From: Leptospira sp. GIMC2001
GTDB lineage: Bacteria; Spirochaetota; Leptospiria; Leptospirales; Leptospiraceae
Assembly (NCBI RefSeq): GCF_028462125.1
Contig: NZ_CP115468.1
Location: 1,478,112-1,542,111, forward strand
DNA length: 64,000 nt
Reading direction: 5' to 3'
A program made the position numbers and the translations under genes. How positions within the stretch are numbered: position 1 is the stretch's first letter; the number at the start of each line of letters is the position of its first letter. Of the stretch, positions 1-8,444 are shown one piece after another. The notes below the pieces were generated by a model. It saw only the letters and a program-made list of their open reading frames with translations. It was not told the DNA's origin and made no database searches.

Positions 1-523
1 TATATCTGACTATAACCATTTCCGACTGAATATAACAAAAGGCGACTTCGAATTCACTAAGTTTGAAAATATCCGCAGCAAACTAATCGATTTCTCTAGT
101 GGATGGACAGGACGACTTGAATCAAATTACGCAAAGTATGGATGCTTTTGGGATCAAGAAACATTTTCCTCATTACTTTATATCAGACTTAAAGGCTCAT
201 TGGAGGGAATCGAAAATCGAATTCTATTACGCAAAAATCTGATTACAGACTTCGAGATAAGTATCATAGAAGATATTATTATCAAAGACTTTCATAAAAC
301 TCTTTTCTATTCATTCGCTGCTTATGGCAATAAAAAACCTCGTTTGCAAAATATAGAAACGTCGTTGATCGAAATGGAAGATAATTTTGAATCTAAAGAA
401 CTAGTTGTTTCTATTCCCATTCAATTTCATTGGAAGGATCTGGATTCTAATGAATTAATCACTAAAGCTTGTATGATATTTAATCAACAATTTCTACGAG
501 AATACAATTGGAGGACAATTTAA
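1..523 (+). CDS. Hypothetical protein, 5' end outside window
   Basis: The reading frame is open from base 2 to a TAA at 521-523, so the gene enters from the left; the TTG at 200 is internal. About 173 residues are visible, soluble, with no signal peptide or motif I recognise. The stop overlaps the next start as TAATG, indicating translational coupling with the FliN-like gene. By position it could be another motor-switch or secretion-ring component, but that is inference from neighbours only. Confidence 0.6.
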   Translation, partial: ISDYNHFRLNITKGDFEFTKFENIRSKLIDFSSGWTGRLESNYAKYGCFWDQETFSSLLYIRLKGSLEGIENRILLRKNLITDFEISIIEDIIIKDFHKTLFYSFAAYGNKKPRLQNIETSLIEMEDNFESKELVVSIPIQFHWKDLDSNELITKACMIFNQQFLREYNWRTI

Positions 524-744
524 TGGCAGATATGAAGGATATTGATTTAGATATTACTGTCGTAATTGGTAGAGCTAGAATTCCTCTCTCTAAATTAGAA
601 AAAGCAGAAAAGGATTCTATTCTAGAATTAGACAATGAGTTCATAGAACCAGCTATTGTATTGGTAAATGGTAAGCCAAAATTTACTGGAGAAATTGTAA
701 CTGTTGGAAATAAATTCGGAGTGAGGATCATTGATGAATGTTAA
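523..744 (+). CDS. FliN/SpoA-like motor switch protein
   Basis: A 73-residue protein starting at ATG 523; a TTG at 508 is possible, but the ATG gives the TAATG overlap. Almost the whole length matches the SpoA fold of FliN and SctQ C-termini: a VVIGRARIPLSKL strand-turn, then a central LVNGKPKFTGEIV and a final GNKFGVRI. FliN builds the flagellar C-ring, and SctQ the type III export sorting platform. It is much shorter than typical FliN and lacks the N-terminal part. Neighbours include a FliG-like protein, which supports a switch-like complex. Family assignment is from motif recall. Confidence 0.7.
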   Translation: MADMKDIDLDITVVIGRARIPLSKLEKAEKDSILELDNEFIEPAIVLVNGKPKFTGEIVTVGNKFGVRIIDEC

Positions 745-1339
745 ACTAAAATACTTTCATGATAATTACAATTCCAGGAACGATTCTGAAATAAATGAAC
801 TTAGATGCTACATGCTTTTCGAAAGGGCAGGTAATGATCTCAAGAATGAGTGTCTTAACTTGCTTCCAAGGCATGAAAAACTAAAGTTCCTAGAGATTTG
901 GGCTATAGGACTTACTGTTAGTGAAAACGATTTTGATCAAATTAGTAAGGAGCTTGAAGAAATCTTTACACTCAAAACAGAAGTCGGCGGGAAAGTAAAA
1001 GCCGAAAAATTTATTCAGAGTAATCCGGATAGTGAGTATATTACTAGCTTAAGAAACTTACTAGATGTTACTCCTTCAAATGATCCAGGAAACATCTTTG
1101 CAACTACTCAGTACTACACAGCTAAAGATATTTACTCAATAATTAAGTCAGAGGACCCTTTAGTAATTTCTATAGCGCTAGACAATATGGAAAAATGTTC
1201 TACCTCTCTCACCAAATCTAAAGAAATTCGAGCTATGTTTGATGAGTTACCTATACCCCAGCCGGAAGTATATTACTCTACTGTAAGGGAAATAGAGAGG
1301 GTATTAGAAAGAAAGCTGAGTAGACTGGAGGAGGGATGA
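734..1339 (+). CDS. FliG-like hypothetical protein
   Basis: I chose ATG 734 over TTG 731; it overlaps the FliN-like stop by 11 nt. The roughly 201-residue protein is helical. Residues about 133-198 (IYSIIKSEDPLVISIALDNM, then PQPEVYYSTVREIERVLERK) resemble the FliG middle domain, where an EHPQTIALIL-type helix is followed by a VSPEVIREVEEVLE-type helix. The N-terminal two thirds are not recognisable. It is shorter than FliG (about 330 aa) and lacks the torque-generating C-terminal domain. It overlaps the next gene by 4 nt. A divergent C-ring or secretion-platform role is inference. Confidence 0.45.
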   Translation: MNVKLKYFHDNYNSRNDSEINELRCYMLFERAGNDLKNECLNLLPRHEKLKFLEIWAIGLTVSENDFDQISKELEEIFTLKTEVGGKVKAEKFIQSNPDSEYITSLRNLLDVTPSNDPGNIFATTQYYTAKDIYSIIKSEDPLVISIALDNMEKCSTSLTKSKEIRAMFDELPIPQPEVYYSTVREIERVLERKLSRLEEG

Positions 1340-1917
1340 GTAACTCAAAAGAAAAAAGCAATGAGAGATTGCACTTAGGTGATAAAGACTCTCTTATATA
1401 TCAAATCTTGAATGGTGTAGCTCCTATGATATATACATTTGCGTTAATACCTTCAGAAGACAAACAAGGTGATGACTTACCTGCGAGGATTGGTATAGAC
1501 CTGAACCGAGGAAACTATTTATATGATCGCATTAAAGGAGTATGTTGTGATCTTGTAAACCCATTCATAATATTTAACATTAGTGAGAAACAGCTAAGAG
1601 CTATGGCTGAAAAATATAAATTAAAGGATTACTTGTTTGTTACTAGAGTTAATGAGAAGTTTGATGCAACTCAGAGTATTTTATCACAACTTACTTTAGA
1701 TAATGCCAAGTGGGAAGGTGCAAGATTTACACTCACAGAGAGTGAGCTTCTTACCCTCAGTGAAGATGAGCGTCTTAAGGTTAAAAGTCTTAACAGGCAG
1801 ACCTACGAATGCCTAATATCAAGTAATCTTACAGAGAGTAATAACTGGCATACAAGAGGGAGAGCAAGACTTTTTTACGATAAATTATTAAAACATATAA
1901 TGATAGTTGACCCTTAA
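1336..1917 (+). CDS. Hypothetical protein, last gene of switch-like operon
   Basis: A 193-residue soluble protein with its ATG inside the stop region of the FliG-like gene (ATGA overlap) and a GGAGG-type ribosome site just upstream. No signal peptide, membrane segment or known motif is visible. The tight overlaps through all four genes suggest one operon and a shared complex. Function unknown. Confidence 0.6.
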   Translation: MSNSKEKSNERLHLGDKDSLIYQILNGVAPMIYTFALIPSEDKQGDDLPARIGIDLNRGNYLYDRIKGVCCDLVNPFIIFNISEKQLRAMAEKYKLKDYLFVTRVNEKFDATQSILSQLTLDNAKWEGARFTLTESELLTLSEDERLKVKSLNRQTYECLISSNLTESNNWHTRGRARLFYDKLLKHIMIVDP

Positions 1918-2429
1918 AATAAAATGGGGCATGGAAATGAATAATGATCGTCAAAATCTAGATGAAATGGCAATGTACCATTCTTTTACAATACTCTTAG
2001 AATTGATGTAAGCTTGTTTTGCGTGAGAAATATTTTTTTTAATGGAAGTCCACTTCTTTCGTGCTCTATGAAGCTCAAGAGTTTGTCTGAAATTAATTTA
2101 TCACCAAGTGCGATGGCGAAATATTTTAATGCTGGATACGTAGCCATCTTAGCATGAAATTTCCCATTAATTTTTGTATAGTTTGTCATAAGTTCTTACT
2201 TGCAATTCCTAAATTTTTTGTTTGGTCTATTAGACATATAGTTCTCCTTGGACCAGAAAAATCGGAAAGCTTATGTGATGATTGGAGTATAGGCCAGAAA
2301 ATTAATTATGGCTAAATAATCATAACTTATCTTTTGCAAAGAAATTCTAACAAAAAATTCCCTTACTGCAATAATTCAATGAGAAAAACCATTATATAGT
2401 ATAATGAATGATACATTGGAGGTATCCAA
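1918..2429 (+). other. Intergenic region between operon and lipoprotein
   Basis: About 510 bp without a convincing gene. A 24-codon ORF (1937-2011, plus) and a 67-codon minus-strand ORF (1986-2189) exist but neither has a recognisable domain; they may be remnants. The last 40 bp hold a TATAAT-like box and a GGAGG ribosome site for the lipoprotein. Confidence 0.4.
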
Positions 2430-3824
2430 ATGATAAATAAATTAATTTTAATTACATCTATTGTACTACTAATTTCTTGTGATAACAAAAAAAGTGATGA
2501 TCCACTATTTTTGCTAGGATTTCTCGGTGCTAGTGGAATAGGTACTGGTAGCTCAACTGATCCAGGATTTTCCCAATTAAAGGTAAATCTTGAAAATGCA
2601 AAGGCAGTAGGTGTAGCTAAAAATAGCATTACACGAAACACATCCAACACTACAAATGCAGTCGTTGTAAATAATGATAATTCTATTACTCCTGCTTTCT
2701 CTTCAGGAAATATTACTGTTAAGAATTTTTACACCTTAAAAAACAAGGGCGTTTTAATCGAACTATCAGATGATGTATATACACTACAAGTAGATGGCGA
2801 ACTTAATGTCTCTCAGTATGCTTTAAGAGATTATCAACCTTGTCGCATTATTATCAGTAATGCAGAAGGCAGTGCAAAGTGTCTTGATCTAACAACTAGG
2901 TCTCTATTTAACAACGATTTAACAAGTGCAGTCAGCTTTGACTTGGACGGAAATGTCTATACTGTAAGTAACGATAGAGATGGAGCTAGGCGAATCAAAA
3001 AATACACAGTTGAAGGAAACAATAAAGAGATAGTTTATTCTACTGGCTCTGGAAATCTAATCAATCTATATATAGCTAGAGTCTCTGATGAAGGAGAAGT
3101 ACTTATTAACCACTATTCTTTCGCTACAGAAATATTTCGCTTTGACTCAATTAAGAACGGTGTTACTACGCTAATCGATTCAAATAGCACTGGAACAAAC
3201 TACACTTTTGTAGAAAAATTTCCTGATAACAAATTCTACTTCTCACATAATATTGGTGGGGCTAATGGAACGGGAATATTCTATTATGATCCAAACACTA
3301 CATCCATCACTAATTGGAGTACTACAATTGATGAAAACAATACTGGTAATTGGGATGATTGGTCGGAGACTTACTCAGCTACGAACTTTTGTTCAGCAGG
3401 CAATGGATATCTTGTAAGAAATAATGGTCAAGTTTATTACAAAGCTCTACCACAAGCAATAGGGATAACGAGCTATAAGTTATATAAACTTTATCCTAGA
3501 TTGCAGGTAGTTCATATTACAGGTATAGATGACGTAGTAGCTATTTACTCGATTGAAGACTCTGAGGAGATACTTGTAGCAGGTAAGCCAGTCGGATCAT
3601 CTTTGATCACATTTAGATTGGTGAACACAAACAATCTATCAAGTAGAGCTACGGCAATTAGTGGACTATCAAATCTACCAGAAGGGTTAAGCGTTAATCA
3701 GAACACAAAGACTATCGAGATTATAGATTCCAAAACCATTAAGACTTTTGATTTTACAACTGGAACAGCTACTTATTCAGAAAGGGAAGTGGAAGTTGAA
3801 TTAACTCAATTGAAGACTCTTTGA
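2430..3824 (+). CDS. Putative lipoprotein, 464 aa
   Basis: Starts at ATG 2430 after a clear TTGGAGG ribosome site. The N-terminus has a short basic segment, a hydrophobic stretch and a lipobox ending LLISC at residues 12-16, so it should be lipidated. A glycine-rich segment FLGASGIGTG follows, and the remainder is rich in Asn, Thr, Ser and Tyr. The body looks like a secreted beta-rich protein, possibly propeller-like, since short blocks such as SFDLDGNVYTVSNDRDGARR recur loosely. No enzyme motif is seen. It lies outside the cassette array. Specific function unknown. Confidence 0.8.
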   Translation: MINKLILITSIVLLISCDNKKSDDPLFLLGFLGASGIGTGSSTDPGFSQLKVNLENAKAVGVAKNSITRNTSNTTNAVVVNNDNSITPAFSSGNITVKNFYTLKNKGVLIELSDDVYTLQVDGELNVSQYALRDYQPCRIIISNAEGSAKCLDLTTRSLFNNDLTSAVSFDLDGNVYTVSNDRDGARRIKKYTVEGNNKEIVYSTGSGNLINLYIARVSDEGEVLINHYSFATEIFRFDSIKNGVTTLIDSNSTGTNYTFVEKFPDNKFYFSHNIGGANGTGIFYYDPNTTSITNWSTTIDENNTGNWDDWSETYSATNFCSAGNGYLVRNNGQVYYKALPQAIGITSYKLYKLYPRLQVVHITGIDDVVAIYSIEDSEEILVAGKPVGSSLITFRLVNTNNLSSRATAISGLSNLPEGLSVNQNTKTIEIIDSKTIKTFDFTTGTATYSEREVEVELTQLKTL

Positions 3825-3868
3825 AATTCTGTGCGATAATTTATCGTTTTAAAATAAAGTAATTTATT

Positions 3869-4348
3869 CTATCCTTTCATTAATACTGCTTCATCATGAG
3901 ATACTCCCCATTTTGGTTTTATCTCAAATAAACCACTTAGAACTTCAGATTCTTTATTTAAAAATTTCTGTGCCTCAAAATGTATTGGAAAAACATCTTC
4001 TATTCTCATACCTAATTGATTTGCTAATTCTTCTGGACCATGTGGATCGTTGGATTTATGGTTATAATATTTAGTCAATCGAAACCATTTTGATTCTTCT
4101 AAAAGTAACCACAATACTCGATTGTGTTTCGACCAATTTGGGGAATCTAATCTTAAAAATTCAATAAAACCGAAACCTTTTGTTCCATTTCTAAATGTAA
4201 TTTCGGCTGTTACCATTCTATTTTTTAAATTTGTTAAAGATTTAACAGGTTTAATCCATAGTGAGCCATCCTTAGAAGGAATATATCCCCACAAGGGATA
4301 TTTAATAAGAGTGTCTTTATCTATTGAATTAATACTTCTTGCTTCCAT
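3869..4348 (-). CDS. Hypothetical protein distal to last attC
   Basis: A 159-residue soluble protein with no recognised domain. It follows the fused toxin-antitoxin ORF by 18 nt on the same strand, so the two are probably co-transcribed. No attC-like site separates them or follows them, so they are either chromosomal genes at the distal end of the array or an old cassette that lost its site. Confidence 0.6.
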   Translation of the reverse strand: MEARSINSIDKDTLIKYPLWGYIPSKDGSLWIKPVKSLTNLKNRMVTAEITFRNGTKGFGFIEFLRLDSPNWSKHNRVLWLLLEESKWFRLTKYYNHKSNDPHGPEELANQLGMRIEDVFPIHFEAQKFLNKESEVLSGLFEIKPKWGVSHDEAVLMKG

Positions 4349-4366
4349 ATAAATTATTTCATTTAT

Positions 4367-5032
4367 TTAAAGCTCAAATAATTTCTCTACTATATCATAT
4401 TCTCCAGGTGATATTATCCTAAAACCTAAATTTATATTTAGTTCCAATAAATCCTTATCTCCAGTTATTAAATAGTCAATTTTCCCTGAAAAACATGCTT
4501 CCAAAATATGAAAATCATCCCGATCTCTTAATTCAAAATAATTATTAAGGGGTTTATTTTTTATAATTTCAGAAATTTCTTTAATCTCTTCAATTACAGC
4601 GTGAATATAATCGGATTTTAAAGAAAACTTTTTACCACTTAGTGTTCCTTCTATCTCTTCTAATATTTCCTTTGTTATTAAACCTATATATTTCTTTTCA
4701 ATTAGATCCTGGAGTATCTTTCTTGGCTTACCTTTAAAAACTATGGCAGAAATATATATATTCGTATCGAGAAGTATTCTGAGCATTATGATGCTTTTTT
4801 TACTTTTGCGATATTTTTTAATTTCAGAAATTACATCCTTTTCTGACAAATTCTTATCTGCAATCATGGTTTCTGAGTAGTTAAAAATTGATTCCCACTT
4901 CTCTTTTTTTTCAATATATTTCCTAGCCGCTTCTCTGATCAATTCTGATCTTGATCGATGTTCTCTTTTAGCTATTTCATCTATTGCTTTTAGTAAAGAT
5001 TTTTCAAATGAGATATTGACAGTTTGATTCAT
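4367..5032 (-). CDS. RHH antitoxin fused in frame to PIN toxin
   Basis: Residues 1-80 are a ribbon-helix-helix (CopG-type) antitoxin: VNISFEKSLLKAIDEIAK, then SRSELIREAARKYI. Residues 83-221 are a PIN ribonuclease: LLDTNIYISA, Glu within EEIEGTL, RDRDDFHILEA, and LITGDKDLL near the end. The toxin has its own ATG at 4786. The two are in one frame only because of a 7-A run (4795-4801, read on minus). With one A fewer, the antitoxin would end in TAA overlapping the toxin ATG as TAATG, the usual layout. The fusion is therefore probably a one-base slippage allele, or a sequencing error, rather than a designed fusion. Confidence 0.8.
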   Translation of the reverse strand: MNQTVNISFEKSLLKAIDEIAKREHRSRSELIREAARKYIEKKEKWESIFNYSETMIADKNLSEKDVISEIKKYRKSKKSIIMLRILLDTNIYISAIVFKGKPRKILQDLIEKKYIGLITKEILEEIEGTLSGKKFSLKSDYIHAVIEEIKEISEIIKNKPLNNYFELRDRDDFHILEACFSGKIDYLITGDKDLLELNINLGFRIISPGEYDIVEKLFEL

Positions 5033-5038
5033 AAGATC

Positions 5039-5067
5039 ATCATATACAATCTTTGTATATATGTCAA
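5039..5067 (-). promoter_or_regulatory. Promoter with operator for the RHH-PIN module
   Basis: On the minus strand a TTGACA -35 box (5062-5067) and a TATGAT -10 box (5039-5044) are 17 bp apart. The inverted repeat ATATACAA-TCT-TTGTATAT (5042-5060) fills the spacer, a fitting operator for an autoregulating RHH antitoxin. The -10 ends only 6 bp before the ATG, so the mRNA may be leaderless. Confidence 0.7.
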
Positions 5068-5130
5068 TTCATTTTTTTTAAGTTGTTGTTTCGAAAGAAA
5101 TAGTGTCAAGAAACTGATTTTGCAATGACA

Positions 5131-5345
5131 CATAACGAGTAGCGTTACTGCCGTTCGGGAAAGCTGAGCCCAGCACCATTTAGTGAGCTATGCGAACGTT
5201 TGAAATGGTGCTGGGCGTTAGCGTTGGCACAAGATTACTTGAGCGAAGAGAGCAGGGCAATCGTCGTGACACCCGAATGGGTCCGAAGCTCCGCTTCTTT
5301 AAAATCAAAGGAGCGAAGACGTTTCTAGTATCGTAGAGTTATGCG
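5131..5345 (-). repeat. attC-like site 1, family A, distal end of array
   Basis: The leftmost site of the array. R boxes are CATAAC and GTTATGC, and L arms GCGTTACTG and the degenerate CTAGTATCG. It carries the 49-nt ccagcaccattt hairpin module in arm 1 (about 5168-5216). The outer flank GTTATGCGAAG matches the cassette end at 6121-6137. Confidence 0.8.
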
Positions 5346-5360
5346 AAGATAATTTATTTT

Positions 5361-5504
5361 CTACTTTTTAAATTTATTAGTATAATCAAAATGGAATTCT
5401 TTTATTATAGCGACGAGTGAATTTTTTATGGCTATTTGTTCATCGCGTGTATACTTACGATCATCACTAGTTTCCAAATTAAACCACCATGATTTTCTTA
5501 TCAT
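5361..5504 (-). CDS. Small hypothetical protein, 47 aa
   Basis: An ORF too short for a 60-codon cutoff: ATG at 5504 preceded by GAGGAG at good spacing, stop TAG at 5361. The protein begins MIRKSWWFNLETSDDRKYTR and is charged and soluble. It lies 10 nt downstream of the broken lipoprotein in the same cassette, ending close to site 1. The ribosome site and compact fit support it; function unknown. Confidence 0.55.
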   Translation of the reverse strand: MIRKSWWFNLETSDDRKYTRDEQIAIKNSLVAIIKEFHFDYTNKFKK

Positions 5505-5514
5505 AATATACTCC

Positions 5515-6100
5515 TCATAAATCATCAATGCGATTTAATTTAGAATCATAAATATAAAAATTTACACGTAATGGATGGCGGCTTATGGAAGGATATATAT
5601 TGAGAGTTATGAAAGATAGAAATGAATTACCTAAATTTAAAACCCAATAGCCATTATCGTTTGGAAAAGGTTCTCCCAATACACCAAAGATGTAATATTC
5701 AACATCCTTTGTTTTCATTAAACAATTAATTTTATTTCCGTCACCTTCTCTATTAGAAAGTACTTCCTCTAATTCTTTTATACCAGATATTCTAACATTT
5801 TTAAGATATTGTTGTATCACTGCTCCACAGTGTTCATTAGTAATTAAATTATTTATTGTTTCTGATTTATAATTCTCAATTGGCTTACCACTAATAAAAA
5901 ATTCTTTTAGAGAATTGTCATAGTCTAAAAAAAGCAGTAATTACATTTCCATTTTTTTCATATTTATATGGAAAAAATCCAACAAGTGCAATATTCGAAT
6001 TAATAGATTTCGAAGATAACTTCGCCTTATCAATTTGAACAATTTCGTAAGATTTACACGAAATTACTACAAATAATGCATAAATAAATAAGTTTTTCAT
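5515..6100 (-). pseudogene. Frameshifted lipoprotein gene
   Basis: Two ORF pieces belong together. The first starts at 6100 with a lipoprotein signal (MKNLFIYALFVVISCKSYE, lipobox VISC) and runs to residue 60. At a run of seven A (5927-5933 on plus) the frame shifts, and the second frame continues without a stop from LDYDNSLKEF to 5515. Rejoined, it would be a lipoprotein of about 194 residues with no known domain. Either the allele is inactive, or the homopolymer gives phase variation, or the read is wrong here. Confidence 0.75.
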
Positions 6101-6130
6101 TGTTTATCCTTTTTATAATAAAATAATTTC

Positions 6131-6287
6131 GCTTAACGAATGAGCTTGCCGACGTAGATCCTACGTGAGCCTCCAAAGGAGGTGTTACCGTTGGCACGTA
6201 TTCTTGCTCCTGCAAGAATCGTGATAAGGATCTATATGTCGCAGACCAAGCCGGTATTCCGGCGCTGCGACAAGCGAAAGGTATTCA
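6131..6287 (-). repeat. attC-like site 2, family B
   Basis: Family B site of the RHH-PIN cassette at 6306-6999. The right R box is degenerate (GGTATTC instead of GTTATTC), yet the outer flank GGTATTCACAGGCTC still matches the far end of the cassette at 7132-7147. The core helix is also imperfect (ACGTGAG with GTTACCG). Confidence 0.8.
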
Positions 6288-6305
6288 CAGGCTCTTTTTT
6301 TATAA

Positions 6306-6569
6306 CTATATCTTATCCCACTCAGGCAATTTCGTTTTTTTATTTCCAGCTCGATTCCAAATTTCAAAAAAGTCCTTTTCAATCTTTTCTGATTTTTTTC
6401 CTTCAATTCTACTTCTAAAAAAATTATCTGTATCAATCTCTGAAATCCCTTTTGTAAATGCATATAAAGCAAATTGGTTAATCGAAACTCCTTGTAGTGA
6501 AGCTGTTTTCTCAATGCGATATTTTAAATCTTCTGGGACTCTAATTGTTAAAACATTTTTTTTACTCAT
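6306..6569 (-). CDS. RHH-type antitoxin of PIN module
   Basis: An 87-residue protein with an N-terminal ribbon-helix-helix pattern typical of HicB-C-like antitoxins: LTIRVPEDLKYRIEKTA, then GVSINQFALYAFTKG. The C-terminal tail (FFEIWNRAG...LPEWDKI) would bind the toxin. It overlaps the upstream toxin gene by 8 nt, with the toxin first. A homologous pair with the same order is at 15558-16251, with the tail motif LNKLNHEGDIPEWDRL, so the module was acquired twice or duplicated long ago. Confidence 0.85.
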   Translation of the reverse strand: MSKKNVLTIRVPEDLKYRIEKTASLQGVSINQFALYAFTKGISEIDTDNFFRSRIEGKKSEKIEKDFFEIWNRAGNKKTKLPEWDKI

Positions 6570-6999
6570 AACTTCCTCTCCAAAACTTCACAAAATCAGT
6601 TGGCTTAAAAATTTTAAAAGAATCAAATCGTAAATCAGCATTGTGTCTAAAGTCTTTGATATTTGATGTTATTAAAAATTTGCTACGGCTTGCGAATGCG
6701 AGATCAACAAACATATTGTCCGATTCATCTTTTAAATTTGGCCTCATTAAATAATTAATTTCAACTGGAGTAGCAAGCAGTGAAACAAAATCTAATATTG
6801 TTGTTACACTTTTCTTATCAATGTCAAGCTGTTTTAGGCTTTTCTCCCGTGTAAGAACATCTTGGTATTCCATAAAAACAGGGATAGAAATCATCATCTC
6901 AAGTTTTTTCTCAATTATCTTTTGTAAAATGTAACCTGATGCTCCATTCTTATTCCGAATCGCTTGAAAAAACACATTCGTATCTAATACAATCCTCAC
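6562..6999 (-). CDS. PIN-domain toxin (COG1569-like)
   Basis: A 145-residue PIN nuclease, expected to cleave RNA. Acidic metal ligands are visible: D6 in RIVLDTNVFF, a Glu in PVFMEYQDVL, D in NLKDESDNMFVDLA, and the N/D pair in LITSNIKDFRH. The phrase RPNLKDESDNMFVDLA is the hallmark of the 'putative toxin-antitoxin system toxin component, PIN family'. It is co-transcribed with, and 8 nt overlapped by, its antitoxin. The start is ATG, 7 codons before the first catalytic motif. Confidence 0.88.
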   Translation of the reverse strand: MRIVLDTNVFFQAIRNKNGASGYILQKIIEKKLEMMISIPVFMEYQDVLTREKSLKQLDIDKKSVTTILDFVSLLATPVEINYLMRPNLKDESDNMFVDLAFASRSKFLITSNIKDFRHNADLRFDSFKIFKPTDFVKFWRGSYE

Positions 7000-7140
7000 A
7001 ATTTAAGGTAGTGCATATGCTATCAGAGTCAAGTATTTTTTTAACAGATTAATTCGTAGATTTACTGAAAGGAAATTACTGAGGAAATTAGCTCTATTGG
7101 ATGAAAAAGATTTTAATATAATTAAACGCATCGAGCTTGC

Positions 7141-7357
7141 GAATAACGAGGAGCGTTACTGCCGTTCGGGATAGCCGAGTCCAGCACCATTTAATGAGCT
7201 TTGCGAATGTATAAAATGGTGCTGGACGTTGGCGTTGGCACGAGATTGCTGTGAACGTAGAGAGCAGGGCAATCGTAGTGACACCCGAATGGGTCTGAAG
7301 CTCCTCTACCTTAAAGACAAAGGAGCGAAGACGTCTCCAGTAACGCGGAGTTAGATG
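7141..7357 (-). repeat. attC-like site 3, family A with long arm 1
   Basis: Site of the VapBC cassette. Core helix pair GCC/GGC; arm 1 carries the ccagcaccattt module (about 7185-7235). The outer flank GTTAGATGCAGTTGC pairs with GCAATTGCATCTAAC at 8264-8278 except at position 11. Confidence 0.87.
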
Positions 7358-7375
7358 CAGTTGCTTTTCTACATC

Positions 7376-7774
7376 TTAGACCCAATTTTCTAATTTTAGA
7401 TTAGGCACTCTTTCAAATTCTTTTGTGTTGTTCGACACCAATATTAAATTCCTGGCACGTGCCTGTGAAGCAATCAGTAAGTCCATTGTTCCAATTATTT
7501 TGCCCGATTTCCTTAGAAACGACTTTATATTTCCAAATTCCGAAGCATCGATGTCATCAAAATTAAGAATGTTAAATATTGAAAGAAATGATATTAATGA
7601 TACTTTGTTCCGTTCAGGATAATCACTGTTTGAAACTCCAAACTCAAGCTCAGCCACAGAAATAGATGAAATATAAATGTCCGACTTTCTTTTTAGATTT
7701 AATTTCTTTAGAACCTGAGGTGGTTTTTGCTTTATAATGTAAATGCAAATGTTGGTATCTAATAGATACATCAA
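7376..7774 (-). CDS. vapC: VapC-type PIN toxin
   Basis: A 132-residue PIN ribonuclease of the VapC family. It shows MYLLDTNICIYIIK at the N-terminus, SSISVAELEFGV (Glu ligand), GTMDLLIASQA (Asp ligand) and LVSNNTKEFERV at the C-terminus, the canonical order. VapC toxins typically cleave initiator tRNA or rRNA. It overlaps the antitoxin stop by 4 nt in a vapB-vapC operon and ends 18 nt from its attC-like site. Confidence 0.92.
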   Translation of the reverse strand: MMYLLDTNICIYIIKQKPPQVLKKLNLKRKSDIYISSISVAELEFGVSNSDYPERNKVSLISFLSIFNILNFDDIDASEFGNIKSFLRKSGKIIGTMDLLIASQARARNLILVSNNTKEFERVPNLKLENWV

Positions 7775-8001
7775 AAAGTTTCTCTTTCCTTGTCATGGCC
7801 TTGGTCTCTTCCTTCGGATAGAAAGTCATCAGTAAATGAATTTAAGCCTTCTAAAAAAACTTCCCAGGATTTTTCATGTGGAATTAAGATTACAGCATTT
7901 CCAACCTTTTTGATTAAAACATCCTCGCCAATAAATTGAAACTCTTTCGGAAGTCTTACAGCTTGACTTCTTCCATTTTGAAATAATTTTGCTGTTTGCA
8001 T
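7771..8001 (-). CDS. vapB: VapB-type antitoxin
   Basis: A 76-residue antitoxin with the AbrB/SpoVT swapped-hairpin N-terminus: AKLFQNGRSQAVRLPKEFQF, a signature of VapB. The C-terminal half (WEVFLEGLNSFTDDFLSEGR) is the toxin-binding tail. It has an AAAGG ribosome site 8 nt before the ATG and an 18-bp palindrome 20 bp upstream, consistent with autoregulation. Confidence 0.92.
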   Translation of the reverse strand: MQTAKLFQNGRSQAVRLPKEFQFIGEDVLIKKVGNAVILIPHEKSWEVFLEGLNSFTDDFLSEGRDQGHDKERETF

Positions 8002-8021
8002 ATTTATACCTTTACTGCAGG

Positions 8022-8039
8022 TATATATCGCGATATATA
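8022..8039 (-). promoter_or_regulatory. Palindromic operator of vapBC
   Basis: A perfect 18-bp palindrome TATATATCG/CGATATATA just upstream of vapB, overlapping a plausible promoter (TTGACG about 16 bp before TATACC on minus). It is the expected binding site for the VapBC complex. Confidence 0.7.
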
Positions 8040-8271
8040 TTCGTCAACTATCTTTCACTAAAAGGGATATGTAAAGAATCAGAAATTGCTTCTGGAAAAA
8101 CGCTATGTTCTTAGATCGAAGATAAGAAAAGGATGTAATCGATAATCAATAATAATCCAGAAAACAATCTGAGTTATTGATTTTCTTTTTTTAAAAAAAG
8201 ATCTAACGCTAATTGTAAATTACACAATTTTTGCAAAAGTAATCTTAATTTCTGTGATATCTAGCAATTGC

Positions 8272-8435
8272 ATCTAACGAATGAGCTTGCCGATGTAGAT
8301 TCTAGGTGAGCCTCCAAAGGAGGCGTTACCGTCGGCGCGAATCTTGCGAAGGCAAGAGACGTGCCGGAAGGGAATTTGCCAAAGGCCGAGCGAGGGCGAA
8401 GTCCCGAAGCGATGCGTTTAGCCGCAGTTATACGC
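8272..8435 (-). repeat. attC-like site 4, aberrant family B
   Basis: The left half is family B (GAATGAGCTTGCCG, core GGT/ACC). The right half departs from it: GCGATGCGTTTAGCCGCAGTTATAC replaces the usual GCGGCAAGCGAAAGTTA in position, so the L arms pair poorly. The outer flank GTTATACGCCG still matches the cassette end at 9234-9243. Confidence 0.65.
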
Positions 8436-8444
8436 CGCATAAAT

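Noticed and set aside
1986..2189. 67-codon minus-strand ORF as a gene
   Set aside because: No ribosome site, no domain, and it lies between divergent contexts; mentioned only as a possible remnant.
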